64,000 nucleotides of DNA from Acididesulfobacillus acetoxydans (GTDB taxonomy: Bacteria > Bacillota > Desulfitobacteriia > Desulfitobacteriales > Desulfitobacteriaceae). The notes below the pieces were generated by a model. The model saw nothing but the letters and a program-made list of their open reading frames with translations, had not been told where the DNA came from and ran no database searches. This document shows positions 16,977-25,563 of this stretch, piece after piece; position 1 is the first letter of the stretch, and each line of letters opens with the position of its first letter. Location of the stretch: assembly GCF_900016645.1 (NCBI RefSeq), contig NZ_CDGJ01000032.1. One strand, 5' to 3'. A program made the translations under genes and the position numbers.

Positions 16977-17294
16977 ACAAGCTGAAAGACGCGGGAAAGG
17001 GTTGAGACATACGGGGAGAGAAGGTTGAGAAGCGGGGGAAGGGTTGAGACAGGCAAGAAGAGAAGGTTCAGAGAAGAGCAGGGAGAAAGGCGTAAAGAAG
17101 GGGTAATGTGGCAAGAAGAAAGCGCTTATGAAAAGAGAAAAGCTTAAGAGAAATGGAGACAAGCACTAGCTAGGAGAAATAGAGAAAAGCATTAGGAGAA
17201 ACAGAGAAAAGCGTCAAGAAATCAAGATAAAGTTTTGGGGTATGATAAAGAAAACATTGAGGAAGGACCTGGAAGGATTAAGGAGGTGAGGAGC
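16977..17294 (+). other. Purine-rich degenerate repeat spacer between csoR and copA
   Basis: About 270 bp in which the + strand is almost all purines, built from drifting units such as GGTTGAGA, GAGAAGGTTGAGA and AGGAGAAACAGAGAAAAGC. No gene or clean terminator is visible. The asymmetry could give stable RNA-DNA hybrids or simply reflect slippage. copA has no obvious promoter here, so read-through from csoR is likely. Confidence 0.6.
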
Positions 17295-20198
17295 ATGTCG
17301 GAGCCGGCGGAAAAAATTACGCACAGTCTTAGTCCTATAGATACCGAGATTCCGGTCTACGGGATGATGTGTGAGCATTGTGTGCGGCGCGTGACCAAAG
17401 CGTTGGCTGACCTGCCGGGTGTGAACAATGTGGAGGTTTCTTTGGCGGGAAAGAAGGCCAATTTTACCTATGAGCCCGGTCGGGTGAACCCGGAAGAGGC
17501 AGCCAAGGCAATTGCGGCGGCCGGCTATTCAGTCAGTCCTCTCCCGGAGGAGGAAGAAACGGAAACCGGGCAACCGGCAGAGGCGGCTGAGGCGGGGTCG
17601 AGCGAGGGATCGGCAGCGGGGCCGACCAAGGGGCCGGAAACGGGGCCTGCCGAGGGACCGGCGGCGGGATCGGCAAAGGGAAGGGCTGGGCTTGGGGGCG
17701 CGGAAAGCCCCGGCCAAGAGCCGGCGCAAGCGCAACCCGCTCCGGCCCTGATCCTGCCGGGGGTTCTCGGGGGGCAAGATCCGTCTGCGGCGGCCCGTGA
17801 GACCAAGAAACAGTTTAAAGTGAGCGGGATGACCTGCGCCAACTGTGCCTTAACCATTGAAAAAGGGGTAGGCAAAATGCCGGGGGTGAAGTCAGCTGCC
17901 GTCAATTTCGCTTCGGAAAAGCTCACGTTAGAACTGGACCCCGCGCTCATCTCGGAAGAAGAGATCCTGAACAAAATCAAGGATCTCGGTTATGGGGCCC
18001 GGGGCGAAGAGGGTGCGGGCGGAAAAGAACAATTTAAGGTGAGCGGGATGACCTGTGCCAACTGTGCTTTGACGATCGAGAAGAAATTGAAAGGCACGGC
18101 GGGCGTGCGCCAAGCGGCGGTCAATTTTGCCAATGAAACGGTCACGGTTGAATATGACCCGGGTCAACTCAGCCGGGCGGACATTTTTGAGCGGGTACGG
18201 GATGCCGGTTACATTCCCCTGGAGAACAAAGAGGAGGCGGAGGAAGACCGGACGGCGATCAGGCAGCGGAACTGGCTCATTTTCAGCGCAATCCTTTCCC
18301 TGCCCTTGATGCCGATGATGTGGTTTTTGCCCATGACCCCGGCTGTCACCTACACGGCCTTTGTCATGGCGACAGTTGTCCAGTTCACGGCCGGCTGGAC
18401 ATTTTACCGGGGCGCTTACCATGCCCTGAAGAACCGATCGGCCAACATGGATGTCCTGGTCGCTATGGGCATCACGGCTGCTTACGGCTATAGTGTACTG
18501 ACCGCTTTTCCGCAGGTGTTTTTCTCCGGGCCGACGTTCTTTGACGCTTCGGCCGTACTGATTACCTTCGTTCGCTTCGGGAAGTATCTGGAGGCTAAGG
18601 CGAAGGGTCGCGCCGGGCAGGCGCTCAAACGCCTGCTGGAACTTCAGGCCGATCGTGCCCGCCTTTGGCTCAATGGGGAAGAGAAAGAAATTGCCGCTTC
18701 CGAACTGCGGGTCGGCGACCTGGTCGTGGTCAAACCGGGTGAGAAAATACCGTTGGACGGAGAAATCGTGGAAGGTCAAAGCAGTGTAGACGAGTCCATG
18801 CTAACCGGAGAATCCCTGCCGGTGGAAAGGGGACCGGGAGAGACGGTGGTCGGGGCGACGATTAACCAGTCCGGTCAGATTAAGGTTCGTATCGCCAAGA
18901 CCGGCCAAGACACGGTTCTGGCAGGAATTGTAAGAATGGTGGAGGAGGCCCAGGGGGTTAAACCGCCGATTCAGCGGCTGGCGGATACGATTTCCAATTA
19001 TTTTGTCCCGACTGTGGTTTCCCTGGCGATCATCACCTTCCTAATCTGGTATCTGCTTATCCATCAGTCCTTTGTCTTTGCTTTCACTGCGGCCATCGCT
19101 GTTTTAGTCATCGCTTGTCCCTGCGCTCTGGGGCTGGCGACACCGACCGCCATCATGGTGGGCAGCGGAGTGGGTCTGAACCGCGGTATTCTCTTCAAAT
19201 CCGCCGCCGTTTTGGAACGTATATCGGGTCTTCAGGCCATTGGCTTTGACAAGACCGGAACTTTGACCAAAGGGAGGCCGGAGGTTACCGATATTGTTCC
19301 CGCTGACGGCCTCGGCAGCCGGGAGCTTTTGCTGATTGCCGCGGCCGGGGAAAATCCGTCCGTTCATCCTCTGGCTCAGGCGGTAGCGGCCAGGGCCCGG
19401 CGGGAAGGGATCGAGCTTGAACAGGTGGGGAACTATCATGAAGAAAGCGGTCAGGGTATCACTTGCTCCTACCGGGGACAGCTCCTCTTGATCGGCAATC
19501 GGAAGCTTATGGAGAACCACCGCATTGATGTTCTTCCCCTCGAAGAAGATTTTGTGCGTCTGGCGCAGCAAGGCAAGACCACGATGTATGTCGCCTTGGC
19601 CGGCCGGGGGATCGGGATCATGGCTCTGGCGGATGTACTGAAAGAGAGCAGTCAGACGGCGATCCGACGCTTGCAGGCTTTGGGACTGAAGACCTTTATG
19701 GTCACGGGTGACAACCAAAAAGTCGCTCAGGTCGTCGCCCGGGAAGTGGGTATGGACGAGGTGGTGGCCGAAATCCTGCCCCAGGACAAGATCCAAATCG
19801 TCAAGAAATACCAGGATCAAGGTCTGAAAGTGGCCATGGTCGGAGACGGGATCAATGACGCCCCGGCTTTGGCCCAGGCTGACATCGGTATCGCCATCGG
19901 TTCCGGCACGGATGTGGCTAAAGAAACCGGGGATGTGATCCTCGTGCGCAACGATCTGTTGGATGTTGAGCGGGCCATCCGTCTGGGTAGGAAGACCTTG
20001 AATAAAATTAAGCAGAACCTTTTTTGGGCGCTTATCTATAACACGATTGGGATTCCGGTGGCGGCGGGTGTGCTCTATCCCTTGACCGGCAGGCTCTTGC
20101 CCCCGGAATGGGCGGGGTTGGCCATGGCTTTTTCCTCGGTCTCGGTGGTCACAAATTCTTTGCTTTTGCGCCGCTACGGCAGGAAATTGATTGATTAG
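17295..20198 (+). CDS. copA: Cu(+)-exporting P1B-type ATPase with three HMA domains
   Basis: A 967-residue Cu(I) pump of the cytoplasmic membrane. HMA1 has a variant site GMMCEHC (Cys26/Cys29). A linker of about 90 residues rich in Ala, Gly, Pro and Glu with repeating 'GPxxGP' steps follows. HMA2 and HMA3 both carry GMTCANC. The core has eight helices, the actuator TGES, CPC in VIACPCALGLATPTA, DKTGTLTKG, the HP motif (SVHPLAQAV), GDGINDAPALAQA and the C-terminal copper-site helices ending near the MAFSSVSVVTNSLLLRR motif. Start: ATG at 17295 after TAAGGAGGTGAGGAGC; an upstream GTG-type extension to 17235 is unneeded. All catalytic motifs are intact, unlike the ATPase at the left end. Confidence 0.95.
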   Translation: MSEPAEKITHSLSPIDTEIPVYGMMCEHCVRRVTKALADLPGVNNVEVSLAGKKANFTYEPGRVNPEEAAKAIAAAGYSVSPLPEEEETETGQPAEAAEAGSSEGSAAGPTKGPETGPAEGPAAGSAKGRAGLGGAESPGQEPAQAQPAPALILPGVLGGQDPSAAARETKKQFKVSGMTCANCALTIEKGVGKMPGVKSAAVNFASEKLTLELDPALISEEEILNKIKDLGYGARGEEGAGGKEQFKVSGMTCANCALTIEKKLKGTAGVRQAAVNFANETVTVEYDPGQLSRADIFERVRDAGYIPLENKEEAEEDRTAIRQRNWLIFSAILSLPLMPMMWFLPMTPAVTYTAFVMATVVQFTAGWTFYRGAYHALKNRSANMDVLVAMGITAAYGYSVLTAFPQVFFSGPTFFDASAVLITFVRFGKYLEAKAKGRAGQALKRLLELQADRARLWLNGEEKEIAASELRVGDLVVVKPGEKIPLDGEIVEGQSSVDESMLTGESLPVERGPGETVVGATINQSGQIKVRIAKTGQDTVLAGIVRMVEEAQGVKPPIQRLADTISNYFVPTVVSLAIITFLIWYLLIHQSFVFAFTAAIAVLVIACPCALGLATPTAIMVGSGVGLNRGILFKSAAVLERISGLQAIGFDKTGTLTKGRPEVTDIVPADGLGSRELLLIAAAGENPSVHPLAQAVAARARREGIELEQVGNYHEESGQGITCSYRGQLLLIGNRKLMENHRIDVLPLEEDFVRLAQQGKTTMYVALAGRGIGIMALADVLKESSQTAIRRLQALGLKTFMVTGDNQKVAQVVAREVGMDEVVAEILPQDKIQIVKKYQDQGLKVAMVGDGINDAPALAQADIGIAIGSGTDVAKETGDVILVRNDLLDVERAIRLGRKTLNKIKQNLFWALIYNTIGIPVAAGVLYPLTGRLLPPEWAGLAMAFSSVSVVTNSLLLRRYGRKLID

Positions 20199-20285
20199 CC
20201 CGGCGTGCGGAGGGCTCGGGCTGGGGTGAGGCCACCGACAGACTGGCGAGCCAATGGGGTAAATTAAGTGAAGGAGGTGAATATG

Positions 20286-20486
20286 ATGAGTGAAACGGTT
20301 TTGAAGATTGAGGGTATGACCTGTATGCACTGTAAAATGAATGTCGAAAAGGCCTTGAGAGGTGTTGCCGGGGTTACGAATGCCCAAGTGGACCTGGGCA
20401 AGAACGAAGCGGTTGTCAGCGGTTCCGCCGGCCGGGATGAGATGGCTAAGGCGGTCGCCGCGGCGGGCTACAAAGTCGTGGGCTGA
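20286..20486 (+). CDS. copZ: Copper chaperone CopZ
   Basis: A 66-residue single heavy-metal-associated domain: LKIEGMTCMHCKMNVEKAL with the Cu(I)-binding CxxC (MTCMHC), then VDLGKNEAVVSG and a C-terminal AVAAAGYKVVG strand. It delivers Cu(I) to CopA in the cytoplasm. Two adjacent ATG codons (20283, 20286) follow AAGGAGGTG; the second has the better spacing. It is 87 bp downstream of copA and closes the csoR-copA-copZ unit, with a terminator after it. Confidence 0.93.
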   Translation: MSETVLKIEGMTCMHCKMNVEKALRGVAGVTNAQVDLGKNEAVVSGSAGRDEMAKAVAAAGYKVVG

Positions 20487-20507
20487 GACGCAAAAAGGTC
20501 CGAGAGG

Positions 20508-20539
20508 GAGAAGTACGGAGTTCTCGTGCTTCTCTTTTT
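20508..20539 (+). terminator. Rho-independent terminator of the cop operon
   Basis: GAGAAGTACG pairs with CGTGCTTCTC (one G-T pair) around a 7-nt loop, followed by five T. It lies 22 bp past the copZ stop. Confidence 0.8.
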
Positions 20540-20683
20540 CCTGTTTTCCTTCACGGAGGGTGTTTGGGTGTTTCCTTCGGGTCTTAATGTCGTTCAACCA
20601 GGCCTCACTGGTTTGCGGGCGGCGAAAAATGGTTGTTGCCGGGGTCCCAACCACATCTCAAATAATCGGAATACTTTTTCCGC

Positions 20684-20712
20684 TTGACGGACGGGGTCTG
20701 GGAATCTATAGT
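20684..20712 (+). promoter_or_regulatory. Sigma-A-type promoter of PFOR 1
   Basis: TTGACG (20684-20689), exactly 17 bp, then TATAGT (20707-20712). Transcription from here would give a leader of about 318 nt before the GTG at 21037. Confidence 0.7.
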
Positions 20713-20718
20713 GTTGTT

Positions 20719-21030
20719 ATGGAATAGACGGGACTGTACTTGGCCCTGGCAGGGGGGGGCTTCGCTCCCCGGGAGAATTCAAACGCGCACGGTATACGGT
20801 AGAGTTTTTCGTTCATCGTGGCGTTTGAAAAAACGTGGGTATTCGATGGAAAGTCCCGCGTGAGACGGCTTTGAATTTGGCGTGGTGCAAGGGGGAGGAG
20901 GTTTCAAGAGAGGGAAATACGGAGGTTACCCGTTTCCATATGAGGGAACGGGATAGAGGTGTGTTTGCGCGTGCCGGATAAGAATGCCGGTATGGCCATC
21001 AGGACAACCTGATTCGAATTAAAGGGGGAC
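20719..21030 (+). promoter_or_regulatory. Long structured 5' leader of PFOR 1
   Basis: Several hairpins stack in order. A GGGG-GCTTCGC-CCCC type stem lies near 20751-20772. A long stem follows, TTCAAACGC (20778-20786) plus CACG pairing with CGTG plus GCGTTTGAA (20817-20829). Further on are CCCGTTTCC/GGGAACGGG (about 20930-20953) and a GCCGG/GCCGG-type repeat near 20971-20990. No known riboswitch consensus is recognised. The second PFOR gene does not have this leader. Confidence 0.5.
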
Positions 21031-21036
21031 TTTTCA

Positions 21037-24000
21037 GTGGCAAGAAAGATGAAGACGATGGATGGGAACACAGCCGCGGCCCATGCATCCTATGCTTTTA
21101 CTGAGGTCGCGACGATTTTTCCGATTACACCTTCCTCTCCTATGGCAGAACTTGTGGATGAGTGGGCGGCCCACGGCAAGAAAAACATTTTCGGGCAGCC
21201 GGTGAAAGTGGTGGAGATGCAGTCAGAGGGGGGCGCAGCCGGGGCTTTCCACGGTTCCCTGCAGGCAGGCGCTTTGACGACCACTTATACGGCCTCTCAG
21301 GGCTTGCTTCTTATGATTCCCAATATGTATAAAATCGCCGGCGAACTCTTGCCGGGTGTCTTCCAAGTGAGTGCCCGCGCTCTGGCCACCCATGCCCTTT
21401 CTATTTTCGGCGACCATCAGGATGTTATGGCGACCCGGCAAACCGGCTTTGCTCTCTTGTCCTCGGCCAACGTGCAGGAGGCCTTAGATCTGGGCTTTAT
21501 TGCTCACCTGAGTGCGCTGAAAGCGAGTCTGCCTTTCCTCCATTTCTTTGACGGTTTTCGTACTTCGCACGAGGTGCAGAAGATCGACGTTCTCGATTAC
21601 GAAGATTTAGCGCCGCTGGTTGACTGGCAAGCCATTGAAGCGTTCCGCAGCCGGGCGCTCAATCCCGAGCATCCGGTGCTGCGCGGTACAGCCCAGAATC
21701 CGGACATCTATTTCCAGGGCCGCGAAGCTTCCAACCGGTTCTATGAGGCGGTGCCGGACCTCGTCGAGCACTACATGCAAGAGTATCAAAAACTCACGGG
21801 CAGGGAGTATCATCCTTTTACTTATTATGGGGCGGCAGACGCCGAGCGGATCATTGTGGCGATGGGCTCGGTTTGTGATGCGGCTGAAGAAGTAGTGGAT
21901 CATCTCAGAGCCAATGGTGAAAAAGTGGGCGTTCTGAAAGTCCATCTCTACCGTCCTTTCTCAGCTAAGTACTTTGTCAACGTTTTGCCTAAGAGTGTGA
22001 AAAAAATTGCGGTCCTGGACCGGACGAAAGAGCCGGGGTCCTTGGGCGAACCATTGTATTTGGATGTGGTCAATGTTTTCTACGGCCGGGAGACAAAACC
22101 CGTGATTGTGGGCGGCCGTTATGGGCTGGGTTCGAAAGATACAACTCCCGCCCAAGTCTTCGCCGTTTACAAAAACTTGGAAGCGCCTGAACCGAAGAAC
22201 AATTTTACCATCGGCATTGTTGACGATGTCACCTATGCTTCTCTCCCCTTGGAGGAGGCCAGGGACACGACGTCGGAAGGCACGATCAGCTGTAAGTTCT
22301 GGGGTTTGGGTTCGGACGGGACGGTCGGGGCCAACAAGTCCGCGATCAAGATCATCGGGGACGATACGGACCTATACGCACAGGGATACTTCGAGTACGA
22401 TTCCAAGAAATCGGGCGGGGTGACGATTTCCCACCTGCGCTTCGGCCGCCAGAAAATCAAGTCTTCTTACCTTGTTTCAGATGCCGATTATGTGGCTTGC
22501 CACAATAAGGCTTTTCTGGGCCAATATGATCTCCTGGCCGGATTGAAGAAAAACGGCACTTTCGTCCTGAACTGCAATTGGACTCCGGATGAACTGGAGG
22601 AGAACCTGCCGGCCTCGGTCAAACGTTACATTGCCAAAAACGGGATTAAGTTTTATATTATCGATGCGATTTCCATTGCCGGTGGGATCGGCTTAGGCGG
22701 CCGGATCAACATGATCATGCAAGCCGCATTCTTTAAGTTGTCTAACGTGATTCCGGTTGAGGATGCGGTGAAATACCTAAAAGAATCTATCGTAAAAACC
22801 TACGGCAAAAAGGGCCAGAACATCGTTGAGATGAACTGGAAGGCCGTGGATGAAGGGATCGGGGCCCTGGTGAAGGTCGACGTGCCCGCTGCCTGGGCGG
22901 GCGCGGCAGAAGAGGCGGCTGCCACGGTCGAAACCGAACTTCCGGCTTTCATCCGCGATGTCCACAATAAGATGGAACGCCGCGAAGGGGACGCTTTGCC
23001 GGTCAGTGCTTTCAGCGGCCGGGAAGACGGGACCTTCCCCCTGGGCACCGCGGCCTATGAGAAGCGCGGCATCGCCGTGCAGGTTCCCGCATGGGATGTG
23101 GAAAAGTGTATTCAATGTACCCAGTGTTCTTTGGTCTGCCCGCACGCGGCGATTCGCCCCTTCCTCCTCAATCAGGAGGAACAGAACAGGGCCCCGCAGA
23201 CGTTTGTGACCAAAAAGGCCTTGGGTAAAGCCTTGGAAGGAATGGAATACCGGGTTCAGGTCAGCCCGCTGGATTGTACGGGCTGCGGCAACTGTGCCGA
23301 TGTTTGTCCGGCCAAGGGCAAGGCACTTGTGATGAAGCCTGCCGAGGAACTGAGTGCCGGGGAAGCGGCCAATTGGGATTTCGCCATGACTCTGAGTGAA
23401 AAGCACAATATCATGGATCCTAAGACTCTGAAAGGCAGCCAGTTCAATAAGCCGCTCCTGGAGTTCAACGGCGCCTGCCCGGGCTGCGGTGAGACGGCTT
23501 ATGTCAAACTTCTGACCCAGCTTTACGGCGACCGTTTGATGATCGCCAACGCGACCGGCTGTTCTTCCATCTGGGGCGGAAGTGCACCCTCTATTCCTTA
23601 TACGACGAATGCCAAGGGTCAAGGGCCGACCTGGGCTAACTCCCTCTTTGAAGATAACGCCGAATTCGGTTACGGTATGTACCTGGGGGTGCGTCAAGCG
23701 CGTTTGCAGCTGGCCGAATTGATTAAAAAGGTGATGGCGCAAGGGACGGGCCAGCAACTTGCTGCCGCCTGCCGGGAATGGCTGGATAATTTCGATGAGG
23801 GTGAGGGATCCAAAGCCGCTTCCGCCAAATTGCTTGCCGCTTTGGCGGCGGAAGGGAAGCCCCAGGATCCGCTGTTCCAACAGATCGTGGCCAAAAAGGA
23901 TCACTTGGTCAAGAAATCCCAATGGATCGTTGGCGGTGACGGTTGGGCTTATGATATCGGCTACGGCGGTTTGGATCATGTCTTGGCTTCCGGGGACGAT

Positions 24001-24573
24001 GTCAATATCCTGGTTGTGGACACAGAGGTGTACTCCAATACAGGCGGGCAGTCTTCAAAAGCCACTCCGACCGCGGCTATCGCCAAGTTCGCGGCCTCCG
24101 GGAAAAGAGTGCGCAAAAAGGATCTCGGCATGATTTCCATGAGCTATGGCTACATCTATGTGGCCCAGATTTCTTTGGGTGCCAACATGAACCAAGCGCT
24201 GAAAGCGATCACGGAAGCCGAAGCCCACAAAGGGCCATCCATCGTCATCGCCTATGCCCCTTGTATCAACCACGGCATCAAAGCCGGCATGTCGAAGAGC
24301 GTGGCTGAAGGGAAACGGGCTGTGGAAGCCGGTTACTGGCATCTCTACCGCTATAATCCGGCCCTCAAGGAAGAAGGGAAAAATCCTTTCATTCTGGATT
24401 CCAAAGAGCCCACGGCATCTTTCAAGGACTTCATTCTGGGCGAGATTCGCTATGCCTCACTGGCCACTGTCTTTCCGGACGCGGCGGATCAGCTGTTCGA
24501 AGCCGCAGCTAAGCATGCCAAGGAGCGGTATGAGTCTTACAAGCGCATGACGGAGATGAAGTACGGTGAGTAA
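21037..24573 (+). CDS. nifJ: Pyruvate:ferredoxin (flavodoxin) oxidoreductase, paralogue 1
   Basis: Oxidises pyruvate with CoA to acetyl-CoA and CO2, passing electrons to ferredoxin or flavodoxin. The single 1178-residue chain has the homodimeric PFOR order. Domain I runs from TMDGNTAAAHASYAFTEVA through EMQSEGGAAGA. Domain II is followed by the gamma-type domain with GLGSDGTVGANKSAIKIIG. Then come the EKR segment, a two-cluster ferredoxin domain (CIQCTQCSLVCP and CTGCGNCADVCP) and the TPP domain (GACPGCGETAYVK, GGDGWAYDIGYGGLDHVL, NTGGQSSK). The extra TPP-side cluster Cys are in place. GTG start after AAAGGGGG. A second, collinear copy lies at 39.2 kb. Confidence 0.95.
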   Translation: MARKMKTMDGNTAAAHASYAFTEVATIFPITPSSPMAELVDEWAAHGKKNIFGQPVKVVEMQSEGGAAGAFHGSLQAGALTTTYTASQGLLLMIPNMYKIAGELLPGVFQVSARALATHALSIFGDHQDVMATRQTGFALLSSANVQEALDLGFIAHLSALKASLPFLHFFDGFRTSHEVQKIDVLDYEDLAPLVDWQAIEAFRSRALNPEHPVLRGTAQNPDIYFQGREASNRFYEAVPDLVEHYMQEYQKLTGREYHPFTYYGAADAERIIVAMGSVCDAAEEVVDHLRANGEKVGVLKVHLYRPFSAKYFVNVLPKSVKKIAVLDRTKEPGSLGEPLYLDVVNVFYGRETKPVIVGGRYGLGSKDTTPAQVFAVYKNLEAPEPKNNFTIGIVDDVTYASLPLEEARDTTSEGTISCKFWGLGSDGTVGANKSAIKIIGDDTDLYAQGYFEYDSKKSGGVTISHLRFGRQKIKSSYLVSDADYVACHNKAFLGQYDLLAGLKKNGTFVLNCNWTPDELEENLPASVKRYIAKNGIKFYIIDAISIAGGIGLGGRINMIMQAAFFKLSNVIPVEDAVKYLKESIVKTYGKKGQNIVEMNWKAVDEGIGALVKVDVPAAWAGAAEEAAATVETELPAFIRDVHNKMERREGDALPVSAFSGREDGTFPLGTAAYEKRGIAVQVPAWDVEKCIQCTQCSLVCPHAAIRPFLLNQEEQNRAPQTFVTKKALGKALEGMEYRVQVSPLDCTGCGNCADVCPAKGKALVMKPAEELSAGEAANWDFAMTLSEKHNIMDPKTLKGSQFNKPLLEFNGACPGCGETAYVKLLTQLYGDRLMIANATGCSSIWGGSAPSIPYTTNAKGQGPTWANSLFEDNAEFGYGMYLGVRQARLQLAELIKKVMAQGTGQQLAAACREWLDNFDEGEGSKAASAKLLAALAAEGKPQDPLFQQIVAKKDHLVKKSQWIVGGDGWAYDIGYGGLDHVLASGDDVNILVVDTEVYSNTGGQSSKATPTAAIAKFAASGKRVRKKDLGMISMSYGYIYVAQISLGANMNQALKAITEAEAHKGPSIVIAYAPCINHGIKAGMSKSVAEGKRAVEAGYWHLYRYNPALKEEGKNPFILDSKEPTASFKDFILGEIRYASLATVFPDAADQLFEAAAKHAKERYESYKRMTEMKYGE

Positions 24574-24860
24574 AGGGCCGCACTGCTCCTGGGAATCGCG
24601 GAGCGGCGAGAGCCTCCCCGGGGCGACGGCGGGTGAAAGTCGGGAATGCTTTGATTGGCAAAAGGCTCCTTGCCGTGTAGGGCACCGGGCGGCAGATGAG
24701 TTTGGGAACGTGATTGTTGAGAAGCTCCTTGCCGTGTAAGGTGCCGGTGTGACGGAAGACGAGAGTCTGACAATGCAACTCGGGCGGCACGCTGGCGCTG
24801 AAGACTAAGGATGTTCGAACACGGCCGGGGGAGAGCCGGGAGAATGTCCCGGATGAGAAC
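24574..24860. other. Downstream spacer with imperfect direct repeats
   Basis: GCTCCTTGCCGTGTAGGGCACCGG (in two parts, near 24664) recurs near 24722 as GCTCCTTGCCGTGTAAGG-TGCCGG. No gene is evident. Confidence 0.35.
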
Positions 24861-25353
24861 GCGGGGAAGAGCGGAGGCATTTCTTGTAAAGAGAGAGGTG
24901 CTCCGCTCTTTCTTTAACCCCGCAGCGCCTCGGCGTTGGTCCGTGCTGCTTTTGGCATTGGTCGGCATCGCTTTCGGCGGGTGCAGCCCGGCAAAATTCT
25001 TTTCATTCCCGAAGTGGCTGGCCTGCGCTAATGTTAAGAAAGAAATCCGACAAATCCTAACCGCAGTTCAGGAGGAAGGGGATGATCCCGACCTGCTTCG
25101 GAGCCCGGAAGCAGATATTTGCATAGACTTGTATGTACAGTATCTAAGGCGTATGCGGACCATACTCCTGTACGCAACCCAGCGCCAGATACCGGCAAGG
25201 ACGGTCATAAGCAAACATGCCGGCCGCCGATCTGGCGCCATGGCTGATTTCCTTATGGAAGAAGTCGCACCGACCGGTCCCTTACCAACTCGTTCTGCCG
25301 GGGCCGCCGAAAGAAGAAGGCGAGTGTACCGACAATTAAGGATCTGCGGGTAG
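24811..25353 (+). CDS. Doubtful open frame of 180 codons
   Basis: I do not recognise the product. The first 60 residues are Arg-rich and overlap a strong hairpin. A hydrophobic stretch (LLLALVGIAFGGC) with a lipobox-like end follows, then a more protein-like part (FSFPKWLACANVKKEIRQIL, ICIDLYVQYLRRMR) and an Arg-rich tail. No good ribosome binding site is seen. It may be a decayed gene that continues, after a frame change near 25335, in the open frame to 25541. Confidence 0.25.
   Translation: MFEHGRGRAGRMSRMRTRGRAEAFLVKREVLRSFFNPAAPRRWSVLLLALVGIAFGGCSPAKFFSFPKWLACANVKKEIRQILTAVQEEGDDPDLLRSPEADICIDLYVQYLRRMRTILLYATQRQIPARTVISKHAGRRSGAMADFLMEEVAPTGPLPTRSAGAAERRRRVYRQLRICG
24861..24923. terminator. 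Strong inverted repeat, probable terminator
   Basis: AAGAGCGGAG (24867-24876) and CTCCGCTCTT (24901-24910) are perfect complements, and the flanking GCGGGG/CCCCGC extend the structure; TCTTT follows the inner stem. It may stop PFOR 1 transcription. It lies inside the 5' part of the open frame at 24811-25353 and speaks against that upstream start. Confidence 0.55.
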
Positions 25354-25541
25354 ATCAACCTATTACCGGCTTTTGCGCCGTCAAGGTTAGTGAACCACAG
25401 GCTGTCACGGCGGCGCGCTCAATTGCGCGGGCACATGGTTTTAGTACTTTAATCGGAGCCAAGTTGGGTATTGAGTATGCCAATGGCGTTTGGCTCAGTC
25501 CCAGGGCCCTTACATTTTGCCCTGACGAAAGACTGCCTTAG
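25335..25541 (+). pseudogene. Protein-like open frame without a start, possible gene remnant
   Basis: An open stretch of 68 codons with natural-looking composition (for example VKVSEPQAVTAARSIARAHG and GAKLGIEYANGVWLSPRAL) begins without a start codon and ends at a TAG. It overlaps the end of the preceding open frame in a different phase, which suggests a frameshifted relic. Family not recognised. Confidence 0.3.
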
Positions 25542-25563
25542 AATGTGTGAAACGGTAGGATCT

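Noticed and set aside
17525..17980. Separate minus-strand gene in the CopA linker region
   Set aside because: It arises from the low-complexity linker and HMA2 coding sequence read backwards.
19104..20654. 516-codon minus-strand frame opposite copA
   Set aside because: It is antisense to conserved CopA motifs, is His-rich and has no family features: a codon-bias shadow.
20830..20900. RNase P RNA or tmRNA in the PFOR leader (GGAAAGTCC-like string)
   Set aside because: Only a short string agrees; none of the further conserved regions of either RNA is present.
22777..23979. 400-codon minus-strand frame opposite PFOR 1
   Set aside because: It is antisense to ferredoxin and TPP domains. A similar shadow occurs opposite PFOR 2, as expected from the shared coding sequence.
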